NCBI GenBank assembly: GCA_027451405.1 | Contig: DAIDJM010000035.1 | Coordinates: forward strand, 62,001 to 126,000 | Origin: Acetobacteraceae bacterium | GTDB taxonomy: Bacteria > Pseudomonadota > Alphaproteobacteria > Acetobacterales > Acetobacteraceae | Length of the DNA stretch: 64,000 nt | Direction: 5' to 3' | In this document: in pieces, positions 46,210 to 55,599 of the stretch | Layout of the letters: every line of letters begins with the position of its first letter | Numbering within the stretch: the stretch's first letter is position 1 | The notes under the pieces: generated by a model | What the model saw: only the letters and a program-made list of their open reading frames with translations | What the model was told of the DNA's origin: nothing | Database searches by the model: none | Position numbers and translations under genes: made by a program

Positions 46210-47079
46210 ATGGAAGACTTCATCCGGATCGAGGCGAACGGAATCGACTTCGCCTGCGACGTCGCCGGCGAGGGTGACGCGGTCGCGCTCTGCCTGCACG
46301 GCTTCCCCGAAAGCCGCTTCTCCTGGCGCTATCAGCTGCCTTTCCTGGCCGCCCGCGGCTGGCGCGCCGTTGCGCCCGACCTGCGCGGCTATGGCGACAG
46401 CACGCGCCCGGCCGGCATCGCGCCTTACCGCATGGCAGAACTCAAACAGGACGTCGCCGCCCTGTTCGACGCGCTCGGCGCCCGCCGCCGCCTGCTGGTC
46501 GCGCATGATTGGGGCGCGCTGATCGCCTGGGAATTCGCGATCGACCGGGTGCGCCCGCTGGACGGCCTGGTCATCCTGAACGTCCCGCACCCCGCGGTGC
46601 TCCGCGCGGTCCTGCGCCAATCGCCGCGCCAGATGTTACGTTCTTGGTATGTGTTTTTCTTCCAGATCCCGAGGCTGCCCGAGTGGCTGCTCGGCGCGCG
46701 TGGCGCACGCGCGGTCGGCGACACGATCCGCGGCATGGCAGTCGATAAATCCGCCTTCCCTGATGCCGTGCTCGAGCATTATCGCGAATCGGCACGCCGC
46801 CCCGGCGCGCTCACCGCGATGGTGAATTACTACCGGGCGAATTTCTTCCAGATGTGGGAGCGGGCGGAAACCCCGCCGATCGAGGTGCCCACGCTCATGA
46901 TCTGGGGCGAGGAAGACCGCGCGCTCGGACTGGAACTTACCGAGGGTTACGGGCCTTACGTACGCGATTTCACGCTCGTGCGCCTGCCGCGCGTTTCGCA
47001 CTGGGTACAGCAGGAGGCACCGGACCGGGTCAATGCGGCGCTCGGCACGTGGCTCGATCGGATCGGAGAGGCGCCATGA
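46210..47079 (+). CDS. Alpha/beta hydrolase, epoxide hydrolase-like
   Basis: 289 residues from the ATG at 46210; an ATG four codons earlier is equally possible. The oxyanion-hole motif is LHGFPESRFSWRYQ, the nucleophile is D100 in VAHDWGALIAW (Asp, as in epoxide hydrolases and haloalkane dehalogenases), and the base is the histidine of RVSHWVQQE. The lid region holds RQSPRQMLRSWYVFFFQIPR. A tyrosine pair expected for epoxide opening may be in the WYVFFFQ and MVNYYRANF segments. Its stop overlaps the next start (ATGA). Confidence 0.87.
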   Translation: MEDFIRIEANGIDFACDVAGEGDAVALCLHGFPESRFSWRYQLPFLAARGWRAVAPDLRGYGDSTRPAGIAPYRMAELKQDVAALFDALGARRRLLVAHDWGALIAWEFAIDRVRPLDGLVILNVPHPAVLRAVLRQSPRQMLRSWYVFFFQIPRLPEWLLGARGARAVGDTIRGMAVDKSAFPDAVLEHYRESARRPGALTAMVNYYRANFFQMWERAETPPIEVPTLMIWGEEDRALGLELTEGYGPYVRDFTLVRLPRVSHWVQQEAPDRVNAALGTWLDRIGEAP

Positions 47080-47285
47080 AATTGCTGATCATCTTGCTGA
47101 TCATTCTCGCCATCGCCGGTTTCGGCCATTCCGGGTGGCGCCGCGGCTGGTATGCGCGACCGGTCTATTACGAACCCAGACCAGCCTGGGGTGGCGGCGG
47201 CCTTGGAATCATTCTTCTGCTGATCGTGGTTTGGCTACTGTTCTTCCACCATCCCCGCCATATGGGATATTATTATTACCGTTGA
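47076..47285 (+). CDS. Small two-helix membrane protein
   Basis: 69 residues. A first helix (LLIILLIILAIAGF) and a second (GLGIILLLIVVWLLFF) flank a basic/aromatic loop (WRRGWYARPVYYEPRPAW). The C-terminus is HPRHMGYYYYR. The start overlaps the hydrolase stop, so the two are coupled. No family is recognised. The very regular hydrophobic pattern and high third-position GC support a real gene. Confidence 0.7.
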   Translation: MKLLIILLIILAIAGFGHSGWRRGWYARPVYYEPRPAWGGGGLGIILLLIVVWLLFFHHPRHMGYYYYR

Positions 47286-47300
47286 GGGCGGATCGCCGGT

Positions 47301-47504
47301 TTACGCCGCCATCCGGTAGTCCGCCGGCTGGGCCGGCCGGCGGTGCGGCGTGTGGCCGAAGCGCGCCTGGGCATCTTCCAGATCGTAAATGTCGGATGCG
47401 GCCTCATGCGGCACGCCGCCGTAGCGGAAGCGGGATTCGAGCGCGAGCAGAACCAGATCGGACACCGTTCCGTCGCATCCACAGTCGCAAGCGATCCTGT
47501 TCAT
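47301..47504 (-). CDS. Small hypothetical protein with N-terminal cysteine cluster
   Basis: 67 residues from the ATG at 47504, which has an AGG nine bases upstream; a start at 47528 is in frame. The N-terminus MNRIACDCGCDGT holds three cysteines and could bind a metal. The rest is acidic then basic (SDIYDLEDAQARFGHTP). No family recognised. It is convergent with the 69-residue membrane protein gene. The reality of the gene rests on codon use and size only. Confidence 0.45.
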   Translation of the reverse strand: MNRIACDCGCDGTVSDLVLLALESRFRYGGVPHEAASDIYDLEDAQARFGHTPHRRPAQPADYRMAA

Positions 47505-47800
47505 CGTCTGAGACCTCGTCTTCGTCATGGGTGGAACATAGGATCCAACGGCCGTTCGAAAACGTCAGAAGTTCTTATGGCTGCATCAAAGCTTCTTCGC
47601 GCGGGCTTAACACTGCGGTCATGATGCAGGCCTATTCTGGTCAAATCCCGAATAAACAGTTTGTTAATCGAAACTGACGCCTCCGCGCATCGAATGCCGT
47701 GAACGTCGTGCGAGGGGCGGCTTCCTTACAAAATATTGCGCATGCCAGGCCTCGCGAGCTAACATTCGCAACACGGGGGTTCTCGAAGGCCGAGGGAACC
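47505..47800. other. Relatively AT-rich intergenic stretch without a recognisable gene
   Basis: This 296-base stretch is noticeably less GC-rich than its surroundings (for example AATAAACAGTTTGTTAATCG near 47650). No tRNA, repeat copy or good promoter is visible. It ends at the Shine-Dalgarno of a frameshifted gene. Confidence 0.6.
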
Positions 47801-48285
47801 ATGCACCCATCCCGACCGTCGCGCCTCTGCGGGGCACGTTCCCCGTCTGGCTCGCACTCGCCGCTCCAGCCGCCGGCCAAGCGTGGCAGATCGGCCCCAA
47901 GCCGCTCGACACCTCTGGCCCCGCCGTCGCGCCCCTCCGCGAGGAAGCCGCTGGCCCGCAGGGGCTCTCACGCGCCGGCTACCGGCTCAAGGTCGGCGGC
48001 GTTGACCTCGAAGCCATCGCCGACCGGCCCGCTTCCCCCGTCCGTCTCGCCTACGATCCCGCCGCCCCCGGCGGCGCCCGCCTGTCGATCGCCGTCGGCA
48101 CCCGCCAGATCCGCGCTCCCCGGCCGGACTGGCAGCTCAAACCCATCGCCGACCTTGCCGACAGCCCCTACACCGCCGACGTGACGCGGTTCGGCGAGGG
48201 GCCCGACACCGACCATGACGTCTACCCGCGCTTCCACCCGGCGTTGCGCGATACGCTGCTCGGTCTGCGCTGCAGCCTGTCGTGA
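47801..48285 (+). pseudogene. Frameshifted gene for a secreted protein
   Basis: The ATG at 47801 has GAGGG five bases upstream but opens only MHPSRPSRLCG before the frame loses its coding character. From the G4 run at 47831-47834 the frame one base back carries strongly coding sequence to the TGA at 48285: a signal-peptide core (FPVWLALAAPAAGQA), then WQIGPKPLDTSGPAV, RAGYRLKVGGVDLEAI and RFHPALRDTLLGLRC. That frame has no start codon of its own. One extra G in the run would join the two into a 161-residue exported protein. Either the gene is a pseudogene, or the run is a sequencing error or a slippage site. The family is not recognised. Confidence 0.6.
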
Positions 48286-48312
48286 AGACTCCGACACGGT
48301 GGATCAGAGACG

Positions 48313-48344
48313 ATTAAAAAATGTTCTTCTTTGAAAAAAAGAAC
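48313..48344 (-). terminator. Rho-independent-like terminator, minus strand
   Basis: Read on the minus strand, GTTCTTTTTTT and AAAGAAGAAC form a stem closed by a short loop and followed by ATTTTTTAA. It lies about 95 bases downstream of the BLUF gene stop. Confidence 0.5.
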
Positions 48345-48411
48345 AAAAAAACGTTATCGTATCGGAAGGTCGCTGTCTCCAGCACCGTCCAATACGACAA
48401 AAGTCTTTTTG

Positions 48412-48435
48412 CTTCTTTTTCTTCAGAAAAAGAAG
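48412..48435 (-). repeat. U-rich hairpin repeat, copy 2
   Basis: CTTCTTTTTC and GAAAAAGAAG form a perfect ten-base stem around TTCA, four bases beyond the BLUF stop. On the minus strand it is followed by CAAAAAGA, matching CAAATAGA after the copy at 15054-15077. Confidence 0.7.
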
Positions 48436-48439
48436 ATTC

Positions 48440-49054
48440 TTAAACCTGCCGCAACATCCCGAGCGCCGTCTCGCAGAGACGTGCCTGCGCCGCCCCGAAC
48501 GTCCCGCCCCGACCGGCTTCCGCGCACCCTTCCAGCACCAGCGTCGCCAGTCCCAGGCAGCCGCGGGTATGCGCCAAGGTCGATTTGAGGTGTTTCAACA
48601 TCCGGTCACGCTCGTCGAGCGCCTCGACGAGCGGTTCCCAGTGCGGCTGCCGATAGTGATCGATCAGCTCCTCGGCGATTTCCACATGCTGGCGGAGGAA
48701 ATCCGCCGTGAACTCGCTGTCGCTGAACTCGAGCACCGCGTCCGGGTGCGGCAACGTCGCGCCGGCGATCCGTTTGAACCCCATCGACCAGTCCGCATAT
48801 TCGCGATGGGCGATGGTCTTCCGCCGCAGCAACTGCACATCCGCGTGGCGCGGATCGGTCAGGATCGTCTCGTAGAGCGGCTCCACGACGGCCTCGTCGC
48901 CTTCGAGCGCCTGCAGGAAGGTCTCATTGCCGTATAGCAACATACCCGTCACGCCGCGCTCGGTATTCCGCCGCAGGCAAGTGTCCAGCAGGCTCATCAG
49001 ATCCTGGGTGGACATCGGCTGGGTCGCTGCGCTGAGATACGAAATCTGGATCAT
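48440..49054 (-). CDS. BLUF-domain blue-light photoreceptor
   Basis: 204 residues from the ATG at 49054, which has GGAG six bases upstream. The BLUF domain occupies 1-95. All flavin-switch residues are present with a constant offset of 15 from AppA numbering: Y6, N30, Q48, W89 and M91. A helical C-terminal extension of about 100 residues (VEIAEELIDHYRQ, then LDERDRMLKHLKSTLAHTRG) with a Cys-containing end replaces any enzymatic output domain. Output is therefore probably by protein contact. It follows an SDR gene and is followed by a U-rich hairpin. What it controls is unknown; the window also encodes carotenoid genes, but no link is visible. Confidence 0.92.
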   Translation of the reverse strand: MIQISYLSAATQPMSTQDLMSLLDTCLRRNTERGVTGMLLYGNETFLQALEGDEAVVEPLYETILTDPRHADVQLLRRKTIAHREYADWSMGFKRIAGATLPHPDAVLEFSDSEFTADFLRQHVEIAEELIDHYRQPHWEPLVEALDERDRMLKHLKSTLAHTRGCLGLATLVLEGCAEAGRGGTFGAAQARLCETALGMLRQV

Positions 49055-49147
49055 GGGCTCTCCATCCGGTCGCTGCCGACCGCTCGCCACTGCCAGTCTT
49101 CGTCCCGTAAATGGCTCAGCCCGCCGAACCGGCAAGGGCCCGAAAAT

Positions 49148-49879
49148 TTACCCTTCTGTTAAGGCCGGCGCCGGCGCCTGCGCGTTCACGAGCGCCTTGT
49201 GCCGCGTCTCCGACGGCAGACAGAGCGGCACGAGCGCCGCAGCCGCCTCGGCCGGCGTCTGGATGGTGCTCGGATCCTCGCCGGGATAGGCCTGCGCCCG
49301 CATCCGGGTCGCGGTCTTGCCAGGATTGAACAGGTTGATCCGCAGCCGCGTCTGCTCGGTTTCGTCCGCCCAGGTCAGCGCGAGCGATTCCATCGCCGCC
49401 TTGGTGCTGGCATAGGCGCCCCAATAGGCCCGCGGCGTGCGCGCGACGTTGCTGGTCACGAACACCGCGCGCCCGGCATCCGACGCGATCAGCGGCGGCG
49501 CGCAGGTGCGGATCAGCCGGTAGGTCGCCACGAGATTGACCGCCACGCACGCGGCCATGTCGCGCGGCTCGATATGCGCGACCGGCGTGAGCTTCCCGAG
49601 CGCGCCCGCATTATGCACGAGAATGTCGAGCCGCCCGAACCGCTGCACGATGCTCGGCCCGATCGCATCGATGCCGTCGGCCTTCGCCAGGTCGAGCGGC
49701 AGCAGCGTGGCCGACCCGCCGGCCGCGCGCACCGCATCGTCGGTTTCCTCGAGCCCGCCCTGGGTGCGGGCGATCAGCACGAGGTGCGCGCCCTGTTGCG
49801 CGAGGGCAACGGCGATCGCGGCGCCGATGCCGCGGCTCGCGCCGGTGATCAGGGCGACGCGGTTCTCGAGCGGCTTCAC
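49148..49879 (-). CDS. Short-chain dehydrogenase/reductase (YciK-like)
   Basis: 243 residues. The NAD(P) motif is TGASRGIG (12-19), the NAG strand is LVHNAGALG, and the catalytic segment is VARTPRAYWGAYASTK, which contains the YxxxK pair and an upstream Ser. It most resembles the YciK group of SDRs, whose substrate is unknown. The GTG start is preceded by GGAGG from the repeat copy at 49887-49953, eight bases upstream. It follows purF in the same direction with 88 bases between. Confidence 0.87.
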   Translation of the reverse strand: MKPLENRVALITGASRGIGAAIAVALAQQGAHLVLIARTQGGLEETDDAVRAAGGSATLLPLDLAKADGIDAIGPSIVQRFGRLDILVHNAGALGKLTPVAHIEPRDMAACVAVNLVATYRLIRTCAPPLIASDAGRAVFVTSNVARTPRAYWGAYASTKAAMESLALTWADETEQTRLRINLFNPGKTATRMRAQAYPGEDPSTIQTPAEAAAALVPLCLPSETRHKALVNAQAPAPALTEG

Positions 49880-49886
49880 GCGGTTT

Positions 49887-49953
49887 GCCTCCGGCGGCCA
49901 GGGAGGCTCTGCCTCCCTGGACCCTCCGCTGGGGCCGGAAGACCCGAGACCCC
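49887..49953 (+). repeat. Dispersed palindromic element, copy 8 (variant), carrying the SDR ribosome binding site
   Basis: GCCTCCGGCGGCCAGGGAGG, CTCTGCCTCCCTGGACCCTCC and GCTGGGGCCGGAAGACCC match copy 7 plus the GCCTCCGGCGG end of copy 1. On the minus strand the end reads CCGGAGGC, eight bases before the SDR start. Confidence 0.85.
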
Positions 49954-49967
49954 ATTCCGTTTGATTT

Positions 49968-51425
49968 TCACCCGATCTCCGCCAGCAAGCTTAGTTGCGA
50001 ATTGCTTTTTTCGTCGAAATCGGGGATCGCGATAGGGTAATCCCCGGTGAAGCACGCATCGCAATAATGCGGCCGCGCATCGGTCCGCCCCGGATGGCCC
50101 AAAGCCCGGTAGAGCCCGTCGATCGAAATGAAAGCGAGGCTGTCCGCTCCGATCAGCCGCGCCATCTCGGTCACATCGTGCCGCGCCGCCAGCAACTTGC
50201 CCCGCTCCGGCGTGTCGATCCCGTAAAAACAGGAATGCGTGGTCGGCGGCGACGAGATTCGCATATGCACTTCGGTCGCCCCCGCCGCGCGCACCATCTC
50301 GACGATCTTCCGGCTCGTCGTCCCGCGCACGATGCTGTCATCCACCAGCACCACCCGCTTGCCTTCGAGCACCGCGCGGTTGGCGGAATGTTTCAGCTTC
50401 ACGCCCAGATTGCGGATATGGTCCGTGGGCTCGATGAAGGTCCGTCCCACGTAATGATTGCGGATGATGCCGAGCTCGAACGGCAGCCCGCTCTCCTCGG
50501 CATATCCCATCGCCGCCGGCACGCCGCTGTCCGGCACCGGTACCACGATGTCCGCGCCCACCGCCCCCTCGCGCGCCAGCTCCGCGCCGATCCGCTTGCG
50601 CGCCGCGTAGACGGGCGTGCCTTCCATGATCGAGTCCGGCCGCGCGAAATAGATGTATTCGAACACGCAGAAGCGCGACTTGGTCGGCCCGAACGGCTTG
50701 ATGCTGCGGATCCCCTGGTCGTTGATCAGCACGATCTCGCCCGGCTCGACGTCGCGCACGAACTCCGCGCCGACGATGTCGAGCGCGCAGCTCTCGCTCG
50801 TCAGAACCCAGGCCGGGTTTCCGTTCGCCTCGCCGATCCGCCCGAGGATCAGCGGCCGGACCCCGTGCGGATCGCGCACGCCGATCAGCGACTCGTTCGA
50901 CAGCGCCACCAGCGAATAGGCGCCGGTCACCTGCTTCAGCGCATCGATCAGCCGGTCGACGACGGTGGAATAAAGGCTGATCGCGATGAGCTGGATGAAC
51001 ACCTCGCTGTCGGTGGTCGACTGGAACAGACAGCCGCGCCGCACCAGCACGCGCCGCAAGCCCAGCGCATTGGTGAGATTGCCGTTATGCGCGACCGCGA
51101 GCCCGCCGAACTCGAAATCCGCGTACAGCGGCTGCACGTTGCGCAGGATCGTCTCGCCGGTCGTGGCATACCGGTTGTGCCCGACCGCGCTGCGCCCGGG
51201 CAGGGACGCGATCACCCGCGCATCGCCGAACACGTCGCCGACCAGCCCGAGCCCGCGCTGGGAATGGAACCGGTGCCCGTCGAAGGACACGAGCCCGGTC
51301 GCCTCCTGTCCCCGGTGCTGGAGCGCGTGAAGCCCGAGCGCCGTCACCGCCGAGGCATCGGGCATGTTCCAGACGCCGAAAACGCCGCACTCCTCGTGCA
51401 GCTTGTCATCCTGAGCTTCGGGCAC
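49968..51425 (-). CDS. purF: Amidophosphoribosyltransferase
   Basis: 485 residues from the GTG at 51425, which has GGAGGGAG six bases upstream; a TTG at 51470 is too far. C13 in HEECGVFGVW would become the N-terminal glutamine-amidotransferase nucleophile after removal of a 12-residue propeptide, as in the Bacillus-type enzyme. The PRPP motif is VVLVDDSIVRGTTSRKIV. Cysteines for a 4Fe-4S cluster may be present (CFYGIDTP, YCDACFTGDYP). First committed step of purine synthesis. It sits in the classical alphaproteobacterial cvpA-purF-SDR order. Confidence 0.95.
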   Translation of the reverse strand: MPEAQDDKLHEECGVFGVWNMPDASAVTALGLHALQHRGQEATGLVSFDGHRFHSQRGLGLVGDVFGDARVIASLPGRSAVGHNRYATTGETILRNVQPLYADFEFGGLAVAHNGNLTNALGLRRVLVRRGCLFQSTTDSEVFIQLIAISLYSTVVDRLIDALKQVTGAYSLVALSNESLIGVRDPHGVRPLILGRIGEANGNPAWVLTSESCALDIVGAEFVRDVEPGEIVLINDQGIRSIKPFGPTKSRFCVFEYIYFARPDSIMEGTPVYAARKRIGAELAREGAVGADIVVPVPDSGVPAAMGYAEESGLPFELGIIRNHYVGRTFIEPTDHIRNLGVKLKHSANRAVLEGKRVVLVDDSIVRGTTSRKIVEMVRAAGATEVHMRISSPPTTHSCFYGIDTPERGKLLAARHDVTEMARLIGADSLAFISIDGLYRALGHPGRTDARPHYCDACFTGDYPIAIPDFDEKSNSQLSLLAEIG

Positions 51426-51470
51426 TGCCGACTCCCTCCGGGGCGTCCGGGACTGTAGCAGAACCGTCAA

Positions 51471-52052
51471 CTAGGGGTGGTTCTGGCTGGGGCCAAGGGC
51501 CGATCCCGCCGGCGTCGCGTGCATCAGATCTGCTTCGGTCGCGGTCGGGGTCTCCGGCGGGGCCGGCACGCGCGGCCGGAAACGCGGCGGCAGCTGTTCC
51601 GCCGCCCAGGCGGCCCCCGCATAGATCACCGGAACGGTGCGCGCCCGCTGCACCGGCGGCGGCCAGTTCTCGGGCGGCAGCAGCAGGGCCGCCGCGATAT
51701 AGGCCGCGACCAGCACCACCGCCCCGCGGGCCAGCCCGAACAGAAGGCCAAGCGTGCGATCGAGCCCGCCCAGCACGGAAAAGCGGATCGCCCGCCCGAC
51801 CAGGTTGGAGACCAGCGAGAGCGCGAGCAGCACCACCAGGAACACCGCCACGTAAGCCGCCGGATCGGCGAGGTCCGGGTTGCCGATGAGCTTTTCACTC
51901 ATGGGCTGGAAGCCGGGCCCGTAAAGCAGTGCCGCGTAGCCCGCGAGCACCCAGGCGCCGAGCCCGAGCACCTCGCGCACCAGCCCGCGCGACAATCCGA
52001 GCAGCGCCGATATCGCGAGCACGCCGAGCACGCCGAGGTCGACGAGATTCAT
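51471..52052 (-). CDS. cvpA: CvpA-family membrane protein
   Basis: 193 residues from the ATG at 52052; an extension to 52088 would run into the upstream repeat. Four hydrophobic helices are followed by a cytoplasmic proline-rich tail (PPRFRPRVPAPPETP). The CvpA signature SALLGLSRGLVREVLGLGAW is clear. CvpA is needed for envelope function and colicin V export in E. coli and is nearly always next to purF, as here (45 bases upstream of purF). Its biochemical activity is unsettled. Confidence 0.9.
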   Translation of the reverse strand: MNLVDLGVLGVLAISALLGLSRGLVREVLGLGAWVLAGYAALLYGPGFQPMSEKLIGNPDLADPAAYVAVFLVVLLALSLVSNLVGRAIRFSVLGGLDRTLGLLFGLARGAVVLVAAYIAAALLLPPENWPPPVQRARTVPVIYAGAAWAAEQLPPRFRPRVPAPPETPTATEADLMHATPAGSALGPSQNHP

Positions 52053-52061
52053 GCGCTCTCT

Positions 52062-52151
52062 ATGGCTGAGGACGGCGCGCCGCGCCAAGGCATGGCTGAG
52101 GAAGGCGCTCCGCGCCAGGGCATGGCCGAAGAAGGCGCTCCGCGCCGGGGC
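52062..52151. repeat. Three tandem 30-bp repeats between ispDF and cvpA
   Basis: Units begin at 52062, 52092 and 52122 and read ATGGCTGAGGAAGGCGCTCC followed by GCGCCAGGGC, with four to five substitutions between outer copies. Each unit contains GGCGC-TCC-GCGCC, a short hairpin. The region is open on both strands in a frame of ten codons per unit (MAEEGAPRQG on plus, MPWRGAPSSA on minus), but neither frame belongs to a gene I support. Confidence 0.85.
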
Positions 52152-52194
52152 CGGCAGCCGGAGGGCAGGGGCCGCGCCCGCCAGGAGCGGAACG

Positions 52195-53328
52195 CTACTC
52201 CGGCAACAAAACGCATACCGAGGCCTGCGCCGCGATCCCTTCCTGCCGGCCGGTGAAACCCAGCCGCTCCGTCGTCGTCGCCTTCACGGAAATCCGCGCC
52301 GGCTCGACCCCGAGCAACTCCGCCACGCGCGCCTGCATCGCCGCCGCGTGCGGCCCGATTTTCGGCCGCTCGCAGATGAGCGTCACGTCGGCATTCACGA
52401 GGCGCCCGCCGCGCGCCGCGATCCGCTCGCCCGCATGGCGCAGAAACCGGGCGCTGTCGGCATCCTTCCAGGTCGCCTCGCTCGGCGGAAAATGCCGGCC
52501 GATATCCCCTTCCGCGAGCGCGCCGTAGATCGCGTCGCAAAGCGCATGTATGCCGACATCCGCATCCGAATGTCCGGCCAGCCCCCGCTCGTGCGGCACC
52601 CGCACGCCGCAAAGGATCAAGTCCCGCGCCTCCGCGAACGCATGCACGTCGAAGCCCGTGCCGACCCGCGGCACCATCATACCCCCGAGAATCCGTTCCA
52701 ATCGCGCAGCATCCTCCGGTCGTGTCAGCTTGATATTTTCTTCCGATCCAGCAACGAGCCGCACCGCGTGTCCCGCCTGTTCCAGCAGCCAAGCGTCGTC
52801 GGTCGCTTCCCCGCCGGCGGCCTGCTCGTGCAGTTCGAGCAACCGGAAGAAGCGGAAAGCCTGCGGCGTCTGCGCCCGGAACAATCCGTCGCGCGGCACG
52901 GTCCCGGCGATCGCGCCCTCGGCCCCGCGCTTGAGCGTATCGGCCACCGGACAGGCCGGGATCGCCCCGGGCGCCGTCTCGAGGGCGGCGAGCAGCGCCG
53001 GGATCGTTCCCGCCGGCACGTGCGGCCGCGCCGCGTCATGCACGAGCACGATCTCGGGCCGGTGCGGCGCCAGCGCCCGCAATCCGGCCAGCACGCTCTG
53101 CTGGCGCGTCGCCCCACCCGGCACCGGCGGCAAATGCGCGATCCCCCGCAGCGCCGCCCCGATCGACGCCGCATCGCCCACCGGCTGCACGGCATCGACG
53201 AACGGCGCCAGCGCCTCCGCCGCCCAGGCGATCACCGGCCGCCCGGCCAGCGTGCAATATTGTTTGGGTGTCGCGGCCCCGAAACGGGAACCGGTTCCCC
53301 CCGCCACCAGCAATGCCGCGATCCGCAT
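52195..53328 (-). CDS. ispDF: Fused IspD-IspF (MEP pathway)
   Basis: 377 residues. IspD (1-218) has [14 protein letters not shown] followed by PKQY and HDAARPHV. IspF (219-377) has GTGFDVHAF (zinc and substrate site), [16 protein letters not shown] and [19 protein letters not shown]. The fusion performs CTP:MEP cytidylyl transfer and MEcPP cyclisation, and isoprenoid precursors from it feed the carotenoid genes at the left of the window. The alphaproteobacterial fusion is known. It is transcribed toward cvpA and divergently from dusB. Confidence 0.95.
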   Translation of the reverse strand: MRIAALLVAGGTGSRFGAATPKQYCTLAGRPVIAWAAEALAPFVDAVQPVGDAASIGAALRGIAHLPPVPGGATRQQSVLAGLRALAPHRPEIVLVHDAARPHVPAGTIPALLAALETAPGAIPACPVADTLKRGAEGAIAGTVPRDGLFRAQTPQAFRFFRLLELHEQAAGGEATDDAWLLEQAGHAVRLVAGSEENIKLTRPEDAARLERILGGMMVPRVGTGFDVHAFAEARDLILCGVRVPHERGLAGHSDADVGIHALCDAIYGALAEGDIGRHFPPSEATWKDADSARFLRHAGERIAARGGRLVNADVTLICERPKIGPHAAAMQARVAELLGVEPARISVKATTTERLGFTGRQEGIAAQASVCVLLPE

Positions 53329-53420
53329 GAGGGCGCCCTGTGCGGGAGCCCGCGCGCCGCGTCAACGCCCGCGTTTTGTGCGTTGCAGCATGGCTGGCGC
53401 TGCTTTACCCTGCCCAAATC

Positions 53421-54479
53421 ATGGGCAGCCCCGATCCCATCCGCCTCGGCCCGATCGATCTCGGCGGAGGCGTGCGCCTGGCGGAACCGGTCGTGCTCGC
53501 CCCCATGTCCGGCGTCACCGACCTGCCGTTCCGCAGGCTGGCCAAGCGGCTCGGCGCCGGTCTCGTCGTCTCCGAGATGATCGCCTCCTGGGCCATGGTG
53601 CGCGAGAATCGCACCACCGCCCGCATGGCGGCGCTGGATGAAGGGGTAGGCCCGCGCGCGATCCAGCTTGCCGGCTGCGAGCCCGAGGCCATGGCCGAAG
53701 CCGCCCGCATCGCGGTCGCCCGCGGCGCCGAGATCGTCGACATCAATTTCGGCTGCCCGGTGAAGAAGGTCGCGGTCGGCCAGATGGCCGGCTCCGCGCT
53801 CATGCGCGACGAAGCCGCCGCCGCCCGCCTGCTGGAAGCGACCGTCCGTGCCGTCCCGGTCCCGGTCACCCTGAAGATGCGGACCGGCTGGGACCATACC
53901 ACCCGCAACGCGCCGCGCCTCGCCCGCATCGCCCAGGATTGCGGCATCCGGCTCATCACCATCCACGGCCGCACCCGCCAGCAGATGTATACCGGCGCCG
54001 CCGACTGGGATTTCGTGGGCGAGGTGAAAGCCGCGATCGCCCTCCCGGTCCTCGTCAACGGCGACATCCTCACCGAAGCCGATGCCGAGGCCGCGCTCCG
54101 CCGGTCCGGCGCCGACGGCGTCATGGTCGGCCGCGCCTGCTACGGAAGACCCTGGTTTCCGGCGCAGCTTGCCCAATTTTTGTGCAAAGGTGAACGCTGC
54201 CCCGAACCCGGCCTCGCCGAGCAGCGCGCCATCCTGCACGCGCATTACGATGCCATGCTGGTCCATTACGGCACCGAGCCCGGCCTGCGCGCCGCCCGCA
54301 AGCACATCGCCTGGTATTCCCGCGGCCTGCCCGGCTCCGCCCCGTTCCGCGCCGAGATCATGCGGCTGGCCGACCCGACGCTCGTCCGCGACCGCATCGA
54401 CCGTTTCTACGACCCGCTCATCGCCGGCGGCGCCACCCGCGAGCACCTGGCCCCCGAAACCGAGCCGCTCGCCGCATGA
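53421..54479 (+). CDS. dusB: tRNA-dihydrouridine synthase B (NifR3 type)
   Basis: 352 residues. The FMN-binding TIM barrel begins [15 protein letters not shown], with the catalytic cysteine region [11 protein letters not shown] and the phosphate motif [15 protein letters not shown]. It reduces uridine in tRNA. In many alphaproteobacteria this gene (nifR3) is first in the ntrBC operon, as here: the stop overlaps the ntrB start (ATGA). Confidence 0.94.
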   Translation: MGSPDPIRLGPIDLGGGVRLAEPVVLAPMSGVTDLPFRRLAKRLGAGLVVSEMIASWAMVRENRTTARMAALDEGVGPRAIQLAGCEPEAMAEAARIAVARGAEIVDINFGCPVKKVAVGQMAGSALMRDEAAAARLLEATVRAVPVPVTLKMRTGWDHTTRNAPRLARIAQDCGIRLITIHGRTRQQMYTGAADWDFVGEVKAAIALPVLVNGDILTEADAEAALRRSGADGVMVGRACYGRPWFPAQLAQFLCKGERCPEPGLAEQRAILHAHYDAMLVHYGTEPGLRAARKHIAWYSRGLPGSAPFRAEIMRLADPTLVRDRIDRFYDPLIAGGATREHLAPETEPLAA

Positions 54480-55599
54480 CCGCCCGCGCGCTCCGCCGCG
54501 TGCCCGAAACCGCGCCGTCCCCCGACCCGGCGGCGCTGCTGGCCACCCTGCCGGTCGCCTGCGTGCAGCTCGACGCCGACGGCCGGTTCCAATTCGCCAA
54601 TCCGGCGGCCGAACATTTCTTCGGCCTCTCCGCCGCCCAGCTCCAGAAAATCCGGCTGCGCGACCTGCTGCCGCCCGACAACCCGGTCTTCCTGCTCATC
54701 GACCAGGTCCGCACCCGCGGCGTCATCATCTCCGAGCGCGACCTCACGCTCGAAAGCCCGCGCCTCTCCCATCGCGGGGTCGCCATCACCGGCACCCCGC
54801 TGCCCGACGAGCCCGGCGCGCTGATCCTGACATTCTATGACTGGTCGGCCGCCCTCGCGCTCGACCGGCAAGTGAAACTCCGCCAGGCCGCGCGCTCGGT
54901 CGCCGGCATGGCGGCGATCCTCGCCCACGAGGTGAAGAACCCGCTCTCCGGCATCCGCGGCGCGGCCCAGCTCCTCGAAGCCACGGTCGGCCCGGGCGAC
55001 CGTGAACTCGCCGTGCTGATCCGCGAGGAGACCGACCGCATCCGGGCGCTGCTCGACCGCATGGAAGTGTTCGGCGACCGCCCGATCGAGCGCGGCGCCG
55101 TCAACATCCACCGCGTGCTCGACCATGTGCGCCGGCTCGCCCAGACCGGCTTCGCCGCGCATCTGCGCATCACCGAACAATACGACCCCTCGCTGCCGCC
55201 GGTCTGGGGCAACCGCGACCAGCTCGTGCAGGTGCTGCTCAACCTCATCAAGAACGCGGCCGAGGCGATCACCGAGGATTCCGGGCGCGGCGAGGCGGGC
55301 GAGATCGTGCTCCACTCGAGCTATCAGCAAGGGGTGCGCCTCACCGCGCCCGGCCAGTCCGTGCGCCTGCCGATCGTCATCGCGGTGCGCGACAACGGTC
55401 CCGGCATTCCGCCCGATATCGAAAAGACTCTGTTCGAACCCTTCATGAGTACGAAGGCAGGCGGCTCTGGCCTGGGGCTTGCTTTGGTCGCGAAGATCGT
55501 CGGCGATCATGGAGGGCTCATCGAAGTGGAAAGCCGCCCCGGACGCACGGAGTTCCGCCTGTTCCTGCCCGTCTTCCCGGAGGACCCGGCGGACCGCCC

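Noticed and set aside
52062-52151. CRISPR array
   Set aside because: The three 30-bp units are directly adjacent without spacers, and no cas gene is present.
52051-53580. A 509-codon plus-strand frame through the tandem repeats
   Set aside because: Antisense to ispDF, which has complete catalytic motifs on the minus strand. The decapeptide repeats it contains are a by-product of the 30-bp unit.
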